The notes beneath the pieces are model-generated. The model had not been told where the DNA came from. It ran no database searches and was given only the letters and a program-made list of their open reading frames with translations. Positions 1-7,719 of a stretch of 13,004 nucleotides of DNA are shown one piece after another. The position numbers and the translations under genes are program-made. Source of the DNA: Bryobacteraceae bacterium (GTDB lineage: Bacteria > Acidobacteriota > Terriglobia > Bryobacterales > Bryobacteraceae); the NCBI GenBank assembly GCA_030039005.1, contig JASHQT010000180.1, positions 1 to 13,004 of the forward strand, read 5' to 3'. The first letter of the stretch is position 1. The number at the start of each line of letters is the position of its first letter.

Positions 1-2
1 AG

Positions 3-230
3 CTGGGGGGCAAGATCGGGTCGTTTTGGACCTCCATGGGCGAATACGATCTGGTCGGCATCATCTCCATGCCGGATACCATCAGTGCCGCGGCTTTCGG
101 CATGGCAGTCTCGGCGGGAGGAGCCTGCAAGGCCGTCAAGATTACGCCGCTTCTGACCATGAACGAGGGAATGGAAGCAATGGCCAAGGCTGCTAGCTGC
201 GGCTACCAGCCCGTAGGCCCAAAGCCATAA
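3..230 (+). CDS. GYD domain-containing protein (C-terminal part, 5' end outside window)
   Basis: The reading frame is open from the left edge and gives 75 residues before the TAA stop, so the true start lies outside the window. The visible part begins LGGKIGSFWTSMGEYDLVGI. The Met-Gly-Glu-Tyr-Asp stretch is the signature of the GYD family, followed by the usual beta-alpha-beta pattern (IISMPD, then the helix ISAAAFGMAVSAGG, then the strand AVKITPLLT). GYD proteins are about 100-residue ferredoxin-fold proteins with no assigned reaction, so no function is proposed. The ATG at 36 lies inside the motif and is not the start. The gene ends 136 bp before cheA with no clear terminator between them, so read-through into the chemosensory operon is possible. 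Two Cys occur in the visible part, with no recognisable metal motif. Confidence 0.8.
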   Translation: MGGKIGSFWTSMGEYDLVGIISMPDTISAAAFGMAVSAGGACKAVKITPLLTMNEGMEAMAKAASCGYQPVGPKP

Positions 231-366
231 CCGCCCAAAGCCAGAAATGCCTGAAGCCATAAGCGGATGAACCTGCCATGCGCCGCAATAAACCGGCTCT
301 GCGGAATGGGGCACGCTCACAAAGGGAACGCAGGCGCCGATAAAGAGTAAAGAGTAGAAAGTCACC

Positions 367-2190
367 GTGGAAATGGCGTTTCTGCAGGACTACTTAATTG
401 AGGCGAGGGAACTGTTGCAGCACGCGCAGGCCGAAGTCCTGCGTCTGGAAACGGCGCCCGGGGACAATGAGGCTCTCGCATCGATCTTTCGTGCTTTCCA
501 TACCATCAAAGGCGGTGCGGGCTTCCTGGATGCGACACACCTCGTAGACTGGGCTCACCACCTCGAAGACCTTCTGGAAAAGCTTCGTTCGCATGCCCTT
601 CCCGTGACATCTGCCCGAATCGACGCGATCCTCAGCGGGATCGATGTGCTCAATACGATGGTCCAAGAGCTTGCCGAAGAGAAAGAACCTGGACCAGGAC
701 CGGCCGATCTAAGCCAGACGATCCAAGCGCTAGCCGCTACGGAGACCGCTCCGCCGGAGTCAGCCCCGATGGAGTCAGCCGGTACCGAGTCTACCGAAGC
801 GGGGTCAGGCGAAGCGGAGCTAGCCGGTGTGGAACCAGAGGTTGTAGTGCCTCTGGCCGAACTCGCATCCGTCCTATGGAATGCGAACAGTGCCGAGGCC
901 ACCGGGCGCGAGGGCGGTCCTGTGGAGGAAGCCCCTGAACCCGCCCAACCACAGCCTGGAACCATAGCACCCGCTCCCGTATCGCCTCCTCGAATTGCTA
1001 CGGCGTCCCCCGACCCTACGGAACACTCGCTGCGGGTGGATGCGGACCGGCTGGATGCTGTCATGAACCAGGTTGGAGAACTGGTACTCCTGCGGAATCG
1101 CCTGACCTCTGCCGTCAGCGGACTGAGCAAGGAGGACGAGAACATGTCCCGGATTGCCCGGGAGATGGACTTGCGGGTCAGCGACCTCCAGAGCACCGTC
1201 ATGCGCTTGCGTATGCAGGCCTGCCGCCGCTTGTTCCAGCAACTTCCCCGCGTGGTTCGCGATCTTTCGCGTCACCTGCGCAAAGAGGTGCAGCTGGAGA
1301 TTGTCGGGGAGGATGTGGAGATCGATAAGACGGTAGTGGATGCGCTCTCGGGTCCGTTGACGCATCTGGTCCGCAACAGCCTCGATCACGGCATCGAATT
1401 GCCGGAAGCCCGAAAAAGTGCGCACAAGCCACTCACGGCCCTGCTGAAAATCGCGGCCATCCACCTGGGCGATAAGGTCCGGATCGAGGTGTCCGATGAC
1501 GGCCAGGGAATCGATCGCCGGTTGGTGGTCGAGAAGGCTATCGAAAAGGGCGTGATCACCAGCGAACAGGCCGCTCATCTTTCCGAACCGGAAGCGCTCG
1601 AGTTAATTTTTATGCCTGGATTCTCGACCAAAGAACAGGCCACCGATCTCTCCGGACGCGGTGTGGGCATGGATGTCGTGAAGCAAACAACGGATAAGCT
1701 CCGAGGCCGGCTCTCGATTGACACGACCCTTGGCCAGGGCACCCGTATCGCCATGGAGTTTCCCCTCACTCTGGCCGTCCTTCCGGTGCTTTACCTGCGC
1801 CTGCGCCAGCAGGTCTATGCGCTGCCCATCCCGGCCATCGACAGCTTGACGGATCTGGAAGAGTATCGCGTGCATCACCTTTCCGGCCGTTCCACCTACA
1901 CCGTGGATGGCGTACACACGGTGCCCATGGTCGACCTGGGCGCGATCCTGCAGAATCGCCCGCTGCTTCTCGGCGTGGAGAGTGCTGAGGGCGTGTTGAC
2001 AGAACGTGGTCTGTTTGTTGTGTCCGAGGTTCTGGGCAACGAGGATTCGGTGGTGAAGCCCATCGATTTTCTGGCGTCTCCGAACCTGTACCAGGGCGCC
2101 ACCATTTCCGGGCGCGGCGATGTGGTCCTGATTCTCGATGCAGCCGCCCTCACCGCGGCCGCTTCCACGGCTGCTGAAGGAGGCAGTTGA
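367..2190 (+). CDS. cheA: Chemotaxis histidine kinase CheA (P1-linker-P3-P4-P5, no clear P2)
   Basis: CheA autophosphorylates in response to chemoreceptors and passes phosphate to receiver proteins. Visible domains: P1/HPt at about residues 1-105, with phospho-acceptor H45 in FRAFHTIKGGAGF; a Glu/Ala/Pro/Ser-rich, apparently disordered linker at about 108-215; P3 dimerisation from about 220 (LRVDADRLDAVMNQVGELV); P4 kinase with N box LVRNSLDHG (N337, H341), G1 box SDDGQGID (377-383) and G2 box SGRGVGMD (429-436); and a P5 CheW-like domain at about 465-600. The canonical CheY-binding P2 and any C-terminal receiver are absent. The start is GTG 367 or ATG 373; neither has a strong Shine-Dalgarno (upstream there is only an AAAGAGT tandem), so the choice is uncertain by two codons. 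It is the first gene of a tight five-gene operon: its TGA overlaps the next ATG by one base, with AAGGAGG at 2177-2183 inside the cheA end. Confidence 0.97.
   Translation: MEMAFLQDYLIEARELLQHAQAEVLRLETAPGDNEALASIFRAFHTIKGGAGFLDATHLVDWAHHLEDLLEKLRSHALPVTSARIDAILSGIDVLNTMVQELAEEKEPGPGPADLSQTIQALAATETAPPESAPMESAGTESTEAGSGEAELAGVEPEVVVPLAELASVLWNANSAEATGREGGPVEEAPEPAQPQPGTIAPAPVSPPRIATASPDPTEHSLRVDADRLDAVMNQVGELVLLRNRLTSAVSGLSKEDENMSRIAREMDLRVSDLQSTVMRLRMQACRRLFQQLPRVVRDLSRHLRKEVQLEIVGEDVEIDKTVVDALSGPLTHLVRNSLDHGIELPEARKSAHKPLTALLKIAAIHLGDKVRIEVSDDGQGIDRRLVVEKAIEKGVITSEQAAHLSEPEALELIFMPGFSTKEQATDLSGRGVGMDVVKQTTDKLRGRLSIDTTLGQGTRIAMEFPLTLAVLPVLYLRLRQQVYALPIPAIDSLTDLEEYRVHHLSGRSTYTVDGVHTVPMVDLGAILQNRPLLLGVESAEGVLTERGLFVVSEVLGNEDSVVKPIDFLASPNLYQGATISGRGDVVLILDAAALTAAASTAAEGGS
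2177..2183 (+). promoter_or_regulatory. Strong ribosome binding site for the hairpin-like gene
   Basis: AAGGAGG lies inside the last codons of cheA, six bases before ATG 2190. It decides the start at 2190 over the TTG at 2187, and supports translational coupling through the TGATG overlap. Confidence 0.8.
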
Positions 2191-2807
2191 TGGATATTCA
2201 GCGTGTCATGCGGATCATGGACGCGTCCTCCCGCACGCGGCGCACCATTGACCGTTCCTTGCACGAAATCGACCGTCGCGCGTTGAACGCCATGGTTCTG
2301 GTCAAGCGGCACGGGAACAAGCTGGCGAGCTACGGAGTGGTGGCGCAGGCCTTCCGGGAACAGGCCGTCCGTCTCAAAGCCGCGGCGGCTCCCCTACAGC
2401 AGTCGGTGGCGCCGCTGCTCAGAGTGCAGCTGCGACTCCTACAGCGAGCCCGTTTCGCCGGCATGTTCCGCCGCACAGCCGAGATGATGCCGGACCATCG
2501 CTCGCGCACCTTCCTGGCGCCGTCGGATGGGAACCAGCAGCGCGACATCGCAACCGACGAAGCCGAAACGATAACCATCCTGCGGCATCTCGTGGAGACC
2601 GTCACCCGTTTGCAGGAAGGTATCGCCGAGCAGGAATACGTGGTGACCAACGGCCGCATCGAAGCGGCGCTTTCCGAGCAGAGCGGCGCTCCGCTGATGC
2701 GCGTCTCGCACGAGATGGGTTTGGCGGTATCCAAGGTCAGAGACGCCATCTGGAAATATCGCGCCGAATTGGAGGAGGTGCTGCATGAAAGCAACACCAG
2801 TGTTTGA
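2190..2807 (+). CDS. Helical protein resembling a divergent chemoreceptor (MCP) signalling hairpin
   Basis: This 205-residue protein is almost entirely predicted alpha-helix, with no signal peptide, membrane segment or catalytic motif. It is not an obvious database family to me. Aligned by eye without gaps against the receptor encoded two genes downstream, residues 31-61 (bases 2280-2372) match the conserved MCP hairpin tip. ALNA aligns with ALNA and YGVVAQAFREQAVR with [14 protein letters not shown]: 11 of 31 identical, plus an aligned TI pair upstream. The RAGE/GRGF kinase-contact residues are largely replaced (RHGN/LASY). I infer a derived receptor-like coiled coil that could join or modulate the CheA/CheW array, or act as an adaptor for ODP. 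The C-terminal half (about residues 120-200) is further amphipathic helix. It overlaps cheA by 1 bp and the ODP gene by 23 bp. It could alternatively be an unrelated coiled coil, but the position between cheA and odp favours a chemosensory role. Confidence 0.75.
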   Translation: MDIQRVMRIMDASSRTRRTIDRSLHEIDRRALNAMVLVKRHGNKLASYGVVAQAFREQAVRLKAAAAPLQQSVAPLLRVQLRLLQRARFAGMFRRTAEMMPDHRSRTFLAPSDGNQQRDIATDEAETITILRHLVETVTRLQEGIAEQEYVVTNGRIEAALSEQSGAPLMRVSHEMGLAVSKVRDAIWKYRAELEEVLHESNTSV

Positions 2808-3564
2808 GGCGGGCCATCACCGTTGGTGGGTGTTGCACGAGCAGGAGGAGCGCCGGGTCATCGACTCTAACGTGTATGTCGTTGAGTCCAACGGGCAGAG
2901 CGCGATTCTCGACCCCGGCGGGTTCGAGATCTTCCCGCAGGTGCTCGCCGCGGTAGCCGAAGTTGTGCCGCCCACCTCGGTGACCAAGGCGTTTGTGTCG
3001 CACCAAGACCCGGATATCGCTTCCAGCCTCCCCTTGTGGAACGCCTGCAACGACAAGGTGCAATGGCACATACCCAGCCTATGGGAAGGCTTCCTGCGGC
3101 ACTATGGAGCGCTGGACGCCGAAATGATTGGCACTCCCGATGAGGGTGGAATCATGCTGGTCGGCGGCCTCAGACTGGAACTGGTCCCGGCGCACTACTT
3201 GCACGCTGCGGCGAACTTCCATGTCTATGATCGGGACGCGAAAGTCTATTTCAGTGGCGACATCGGCGCGGCCCTGCTGCCCCCGGAGCACAGCATCTGG
3301 GTGGGTGGGCACGCGCTCGTGGAGTCGGCCAAAGCATTCGACGAACACATTCAGCATGCGAAATACTTCCACCAGCGCTGGATGCCCTCCAATGCCGCCA
3401 AGAAGGACTGGATCGACCGTGCTCGCCAATTGGACATCGATTATCTTTGTCCGCAGCACGGAGCCATCTACGCCGGCGAAAACGTCAAGCGCTTCTTGGA
3501 CTGGTTCGATGGCCTGACCGTCGGAACCATCGTGTCCCCGATAAAAGGAGACTTAAATGGCTAG
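2785..3564 (+). CDS. odp: ODP-type di-iron metallo-beta-lactamase-fold oxygen/iron sensor protein
   Basis: At 259 residues this is a flavodiiron-type metallo-beta-lactamase domain without flavodoxin or rubredoxin modules. The putative di-iron ligands follow the flavodiiron order: H73, D75 and D77 in VSHQDPD (replacing HxExDH), H140 in HYLHAAANF (H137 is also nearby), D159 in FSGDIGA and H225 in PQHG. This matches the oxygen-binding di-iron protein (ODP) family, whose Treponema denticola member binds Fe(II)/O2 and modulates CheA for chemotaxis. The location between cheA and a chemoreceptor gene fits that role strongly. It is probably cytoplasmic, as no signal peptide is seen. Start ATG 2785 is preceded by GGAGGAGG and overlaps the upstream gene by 23 bp; the 3' end overlaps the receptor start by 8 bp. 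A hydrolase role (lactonase, glyoxalase II) is unlikely because the HxHxDH zinc motif is absent. Confidence 0.9.
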   Translation: MKATPVFEAGHHRWWVLHEQEERRVIDSNVYVVESNGQSAILDPGGFEIFPQVLAAVAEVVPPTSVTKAFVSHQDPDIASSLPLWNACNDKVQWHIPSLWEGFLRHYGALDAEMIGTPDEGGIMLVGGLRLELVPAHYLHAAANFHVYDRDAKVYFSGDIGAALLPPEHSIWVGGHALVESAKAFDEHIQHAKYFHQRWMPSNAAKKDWIDRARQLDIDYLCPQHGAIYAGENVKRFLDWFDGLTVGTIVSPIKGDLNG

Positions 3565-5014
3565 CACAGTTGTACGACCCACGCGTCCGGCCAGCAATGG
3601 TAGGAATCCGGAAACCAAGATCAAGCCCGCGAAAAAGGCCGCCCGCCGCCCGGCCGTCGCCCGTGCGGAGCCGGTCGCGATTCGCAAAGCGCACGCTACC
3701 GGCCCATCGGAGAACTCCCGGGCTGGGAACGCCCGGGCTGAGAACGCGCGGGCCACGGGCCTCGAGCGCGAGCAACTCCTCCGCCACGCGCGGGAACTGC
3801 TCGAACCGCTCGCCAGTTTAGAAATGTTGTGCGAGGCCGACGAACGCATGCAGAACCGCATCGTCTTTATGAACCGCGCCGCTATCGAAGTGATGAGCCT
3901 GAACCACAAGCAACTCAATCCTCTCCTGCGGGGGGCGGATGTACGCAAGGCGCTGGGCCATTCGATTCATCAGTTTCACCGGGATCCGGAGCGTATCCGG
4001 GATATTTTCCGCAATCTCGTTGCCGACCCTGCTCGCGAGCACACCACCGAACTGGTCCTCGGCAGCGTCACGTTCGCATTGAACTTCACCCCGGTCTGCG
4101 ACCGGTCGGGTAAGGTCATCGCCTTCCATGCCTCCTGGCGGAATATCAGCGACGCCAAACTGGCCGAACAGGTCATCGCCAGCATGAGCAAGGCGGCGTC
4201 CGAGAACGCGGAATCGCTGATGGGATTAGCGGGAGATACCGATCGGGCCATGAAGGCAGTGGGCGGAAAATTGAACGGCCTGGCTCAGTCAGTGGCCGAC
4301 AGCCGCAACGCCTCCAAGGGGCTGATTGCCCAGGTGGGCGCCATTGGAAGAATCGCACAGACGATTCGAGAGATCGCTTACCAAACCAACCTGTTGGCGC
4401 TCAACGCGGCCATCGAGGCGGCCAGAGCCGGCGAACACGGCCGCGGCTTTGCCGTGGTCGCCGACGAAGTACGCAATCTGTCCAAACGCGTCCAGAAGGC
4501 CACCGAGGAGGTGCAGAGCAACATCGTCCAGATCGACGACTCGGCGCGCTCGATCGAAAAGACCAGTCATTCCGCCGAGCAGACAGCCCACGGCGCCGAG
4601 TCGGTCACCGTTTCGCTGGGCGAGCGGGTTCGCTCGCTGCATAATATGGTCGGCGTGATGCACGTCGAGTCGGCACGCAACGATATTAAGATTTTTGTTC
4701 GGAACAGCTTGGCCGAAATGGGCAAACGCACAGATCCCGCCACTTGGGACCAGTTGCCAGACCATCGTCAAACCAGTTTTGGCCGTTGGTATGAGGGTGT
4801 GGGCCGGGAATCCTTCGGGCAGGTCCCCGCCTTTCAGGAGGTCGGCGCTCCCTACGCTACGCTCCATCTTTTGGCGCGCGCAATCCGCGCGGCGATGACT
4901 AGCGGGGATCGCGACGAAGCCATGCGCCAGGGAGCCGAAATATCGCGCGTAGAGCAGGAACTTCTGGGCAAACTGGACGACTTGAGCGCCGCTATCGGTG
5001 AGAAGCAGAATTGA
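3557..5014 (+). CDS. Soluble PAS-containing methyl-accepting chemotaxis protein with degenerate CZB-like C-terminus
   Basis: This 485-residue receptor has no transmembrane segment, so it should be cytoplasmic. Residues 1-75 are an Arg/Ala/Lys-rich, probably disordered leader. Residues about 80-205 look like a PAS domain, including [18 protein letters not shown] at 134-151 and ending [13 protein letters not shown]. The signalling hairpin tip lies around 270-312 ([20 protein letters not shown], then [17 protein letters not shown]), an excellent match to canonical MCPs; the coiled-coil arms are short. Residues about 372-450 resemble the chemoreceptor zinc-binding domain, but three of four ligand positions appear lost (I377, T406 and Y433 where H, C and H are expected; H437 kept). 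Whether methylation operates is unknown: no cheR or cheB is in the window. Start ATG 3557 follows AAAAGGAG with six bases spacing and overlaps odp by 8 bp. Likely input: O2/redox or another cytosolic cue via PAS, possibly together with ODP. Confidence 0.93.
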   Translation: MASTVVRPTRPASNGRNPETKIKPAKKAARRPAVARAEPVAIRKAHATGPSENSRAGNARAENARATGLEREQLLRHARELLEPLASLEMLCEADERMQNRIVFMNRAAIEVMSLNHKQLNPLLRGADVRKALGHSIHQFHRDPERIRDIFRNLVADPAREHTTELVLGSVTFALNFTPVCDRSGKVIAFHASWRNISDAKLAEQVIASMSKAASENAESLMGLAGDTDRAMKAVGGKLNGLAQSVADSRNASKGLIAQVGAIGRIAQTIREIAYQTNLLALNAAIEAARAGEHGRGFAVVADEVRNLSKRVQKATEEVQSNIVQIDDSARSIEKTSHSAEQTAHGAESVTVSLGERVRSLHNMVGVMHVESARNDIKIFVRNSLAEMGKRTDPATWDQLPDHRQTSFGRWYEGVGRESFGQVPAFQEVGAPYATLHLLARAIRAAMTSGDRDEAMRQGAEISRVEQELLGKLDDLSAAIGEKQN

Positions 5015-5023
5015 GGGTCCGCC

Positions 5024-5977
5024 ATGAGTGATGTGATTCAGGAGGTTGACGAGCGCTCCAAGTTGGCCGGCACGAACAAGTTCGAACTGCTGGTCTTCCG
5101 CCTGGGCGAAGACGCGAAATCGAACACGCGGGAGATCTTCGGCATGAATGTCTTTAAGGTGCGGGAAGCGCTGATTATGCCCGCGATCACGCCCATGCCG
5201 GGATCTCCCAAGCATGTTCTGGGCGTAGCCAATATTCGGGGGCAGATCATTCCAGTCATCGACCTTCCGTCGGTGGTCGGTTGCACGCCTTCGGCACGCA
5301 ACATCCTCCTGGTCACCGAATATGAGCGCTCGGTCCAAGGATTCGCCGTGGAGGAAGTCGACGAGATTGTGCGTCTGGAGTGGGGTCGCGTCGTCTCCGC
5401 CGAGAAGACGACCGCGGGCGCACTCGTGACTAGTCTCGCTCGTCTGGACGGGGACCAAGAGAATCCCCGCCTCGCTTTGATCCTGGATGTGGAATCGATT
5501 CTGCGTGAGACCTTACCTTCCCGCTTTAAGAGCGGTGAGGAAATCACGCATGTTCCGCCTGTTCACATCCCGGAAGGCTCCGTAATCGTCTATGCCGATG
5601 ACTCCAGCGCGGCGCGTCGACAGATCGAGACCGTCCTGGGTCGATTCAAGCTTCCCTTCACGAGCGCGAAAACTGGCAAAGAGGCCTGGGATCATCTCCG
5701 ACGTCTGGCGCAGGAAGCCCGGAGCGCCGGGACGCCGGTCACCGAAAAGGTGGCCATGGTGCTCACGGATCTTGAAATGCCGGAGATGGATGGGTTCACA
5801 TTGACCCGCCAGTTGAAGGAAGATGACGTGCTCAAAGATGTGCCAGTCGTGATTCACTCTTCTCTATCCGGCTCGGCCAACGAGTCCCATGCGAAGAGAG
5901 TCGGCGCGGACGGTTATGTGGCAAAGTTCGTTCCGGACGAGCTTGTTCGTGCAATAGCCAAAGCACTCGCCCACTAG
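5024..5977 (+). CDS. cheV: CheV: CheW-type coupling domain fused to a receiver domain
   Basis: This 317-residue protein carries an N-terminal CheW-like domain (about 15-165: FELLVFRLGE, FGMNVFKVREAL, VLGVANIRGQIIPVIDLP) and a C-terminal response-regulator receiver domain (about 185-315). Receiver landmarks are complete: acidic pair D192/D193 in VYADDSSAARR, phospho-acceptor D249 in LTDLEMPEMDG, switch Ser S279 in VVIHSSLSG and K301 in YVAKF. CheV links receptors to CheA and, when phosphorylated, tunes or terminates signalling. It starts 9 bp after the receptor gene; GAGGG at 5013-5017 overlapping the receptor stop is the likely ribosome site. As the only receiver in this operon it is the sole visible local phosphate acceptor for CheA. 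It is the last gene of the operon. Confidence 0.95.
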   Translation: MSDVIQEVDERSKLAGTNKFELLVFRLGEDAKSNTREIFGMNVFKVREALIMPAITPMPGSPKHVLGVANIRGQIIPVIDLPSVVGCTPSARNILLVTEYERSVQGFAVEEVDEIVRLEWGRVVSAEKTTAGALVTSLARLDGDQENPRLALILDVESILRETLPSRFKSGEEITHVPPVHIPEGSVIVYADDSSAARRQIETVLGRFKLPFTSAKTGKEAWDHLRRLAQEARSAGTPVTEKVAMVLTDLEMPEMDGFTLTRQLKEDDVLKDVPVVIHSSLSGSANESHAKRVGADGYVAKFVPDELVRAIAKALAH

Positions 5978-6002
5978 CCTATAGACTGAAGCACCTGTAG
6001 AC

Positions 6003-6022
6003 TGGGGCTTTTGGCGGCCCCA
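6003..6022 (+). terminator. Weak hairpin after the chemosensory operon
   Basis: TGGGGC and GCCCCA form a six-base stem around an eight-base loop, 26 bases after the cheV stop. No T tract follows, so it is not a convincing intrinsic terminator; it could be a 3' stabilising hairpin or chance. The rest of 5978-6162 holds the htrA leader, with no promoter I can name with confidence. Confidence 0.25.
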
Positions 6023-6162
6023 CGATCCCCAATCGCCGGTGCCGCCTATACCGACTTCCAGTGAGAGCCCCCCTCCCCGTCCCTCCGTCCAATCCAGTAG
6101 GCAACCTCCGGGGACAGACAAAACCCTAAGGCGGCCTGACGAATTTTCTCATTGGAGGAAAA

Positions 6163-7635
6163 ATGAACCAACAGAGTTTTTGGAGACGTCCCCAGGCGGC
6201 CCTTCTAGCCGCGGCGCTGGCAACCGGCATCGGCGGCGTCGGCTTCGCCGCGGTCCATTTCGCAAGCGGACCCGCGCTGGAGCTGCGGCTCGCCAATCCC
6301 AACGAAGGTCCCAGCAGCGGATTCGCACCCGTGGTCAAGCGCGTCCTGCCCGCCGTAGTGAGCGTCTATTCCACGAAGATTTCCAAGATCCCCACCCAGT
6401 TCGGCGAGGGCCAACTCCCCGACGATCCCCTCTTCCGCCAGTTCTTCGGCGACAACGCCCGCCAGTTCAGGACTCCGCGCCAGGCGCCTGAACAGCGCGA
6501 ACACGGCCTCGGTTCGGGCGTCATCATGACGTCCAACGGCTACATTCTCACCAACAACCACGTGGTAGATGGCGCCAGCGAAGTCCAGGTCAAGCTCTCG
6601 GATGGCCATGAATACGCCGCCAAAGTAATCGGCACCGATCCCAAAGCCGACGTCGCGGTTCTCAAAATCAACGCGAGCGATCTGCCGGTCATCACGGTCG
6701 GCGATTCTTCCAAAGTCCAGGTCGGCGACTACGCGCTCGCCGTCGGCAATCCCTTCGGCGTAGGCGAAACCGTCACCATGGGCATCGTCAGCGCCAAGGG
6801 CCGCAACAACCTCGGTATTGAACAGTACGAAAACTTCATCCAGACCGACGCGCCCATCAATCCCGGCAATTCCGGCGGCGCGCTGGTGAACGACCGCGGT
6901 GAGCTGATCGGCATCAACACCGCCATCATCTCTCACGGCGCGGAAGGCAACCAGGGCATCGGTTTCGCAATCCCGGTGAACATGGCGACCAACGTCATGG
7001 ATCAACTGGTCAAGTACGGGAAAGTCACCCGTGCTTACCTCGGCATCGTTCCCCAGGACGTGACGCCCGCCATGGCGCAGGCCTTCGGCGAAACGGAAGC
7101 CCACGGTGCGCTGGTGGGCGACGTTAGCCCCAACAGCCCCGCCTCACGTGCCGGCCTCGAACGCGGCGACATCATCCTGAATGTCAACGGCAAGCCCGTC
7201 GTCGACAGCAACGATCTCCGTATGACCGTCTCGATGATGCAGCCCGGCGCCGATGTCAACCTTCGCGTCGTCCGCAATGGCGCGCAGCGCGACGTGACCG
7301 TGCAACTCGGCGAACTCCCTAACGAAACCGCCTCGGTGAAGCCCGAGAACGGCAGCTCCCACAGCTCGCTCTCCGGCGTCGATGTCCAGACCATCACGCC
7401 TGAGACCGCGCAAAACCTCAATCTTCCCGCCAACACGCAGGGTGTGGTTGTGACCAACGTCGACCCCGCCAGCCACGCGGCTGACGCAGGCCTCCAGCAG
7501 GGCGACGTGATCCAGCAAGTCAACCGCAAACCTGTCAAGAATACTTCTGACTTCGAGCAGGCTCTGCACCACTCGAGCCAGGAGAACCTCCTGCTGGTGA
7601 ACCGCAACGGCAGCACCATGTTCCTCGCTGTCTAG
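6163..7635 (+). CDS. htrA: HtrA/DegP-family periplasmic serine endoprotease (trypsin fold + two PDZ domains)
   Basis: This 490-residue protein begins with a charged n-region and a hydrophobic segment at about 12-34 (ALLAAALATGIGGVGFAAV), a signal peptide or membrane anchor that directs it to the periplasm. There it should degrade or chaperone misfolded envelope proteins. The trypsin-like domain has the full triad: H133 in ILTNNHVVDGA, D163 in KADVAVLKI and S237 in NPGNSGGAL. Two PDZ domains follow, at about 285-385 (AYLGIVPQDVTP, SPASRAGLERGDIIL) and 400-488 (ASHAADAGLQQGDVIQQVN). Length and layout match DegP/DegQ/MucD; I cannot separate the paralogues. GGAGG at 6154-6158 fixes the start. It is preceded by 185 bp and followed by a strong terminator, so it is probably monocistronic and independent of the chemosensory operon. 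Such genes are commonly envelope-stress regulated, but no sigma-E-type promoter was convincing here. Confidence 0.97.
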   Translation: MNQQSFWRRPQAALLAAALATGIGGVGFAAVHFASGPALELRLANPNEGPSSGFAPVVKRVLPAVVSVYSTKISKIPTQFGEGQLPDDPLFRQFFGDNARQFRTPRQAPEQREHGLGSGVIMTSNGYILTNNHVVDGASEVQVKLSDGHEYAAKVIGTDPKADVAVLKINASDLPVITVGDSSKVQVGDYALAVGNPFGVGETVTMGIVSAKGRNNLGIEQYENFIQTDAPINPGNSGGALVNDRGELIGINTAIISHGAEGNQGIGFAIPVNMATNVMDQLVKYGKVTRAYLGIVPQDVTPAMAQAFGETEAHGALVGDVSPNSPASRAGLERGDIILNVNGKPVVDSNDLRMTVSMMQPGADVNLRVVRNGAQRDVTVQLGELPNETASVKPENGSSHSSLSGVDVQTITPETAQNLNLPANTQGVVVTNVDPASHAADAGLQQGDVIQQVNRKPVKNTSDFEQALHHSSQENLLLVNRNGSTMFLAV

Positions 7636-7701
7636 CGGACCTCACGAGCAGGTCCGGCCGGTTCTGGTCCTCCTCCGAGCCAGAACCGGCCTTTCCTTTT
7701 T
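7636..7701 (+). terminator. Tandem hairpins ending in an intrinsic terminator after htrA
   Basis: Immediately after the htrA stop, CGGACCT (7636-7642) pairs with AGGTCCG (7650-7656). A second, perfect 12-bp stem then forms between GGCCGGTTCTGG (7656-7667) and CCAGAACCGGCC (7680-7691) with a 12-base loop. TTTCCTTTTT follows. The second hairpin plus T tract is a textbook rho-independent terminator; the first shares its last base with the second. Confidence 0.9.
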
Positions 7702-7719
7702 CGAATGACAAGCTACTAC

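Noticed and set aside
341..354. TAAAGAG tandem 7-mer before cheA as a regulatory repeat
   Set aside because: Only two short copies, easily chance; it may act as a weak purine-rich ribosome region, but nothing more can be supported.
2785..3564. Reading the metallo-beta-lactamase-fold protein as a lactonase, glyoxalase II or full flavodiiron NO/O2 reductase
   Set aside because: The zinc HxHxDH motif is absent and the carboxylate pattern is HxDxD; there is no flavodoxin domain to supply electrons; chemosensory neighbours favour a sensor role.
4289..5458. 389-codon open frame on the minus strand across the receptor and cheV
   Set aside because: It lies antisense to two clear chemosensory genes, its translation has no recognisable domain, and the openness follows from high GC and codon bias of the + strand genes.
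6205..7104. 299-codon minus-strand open frame opposite htrA
   Set aside because: It is a mirror of the HtrA protease domain with skewed Asp/Gly/Val composition typical of antisense shadows.
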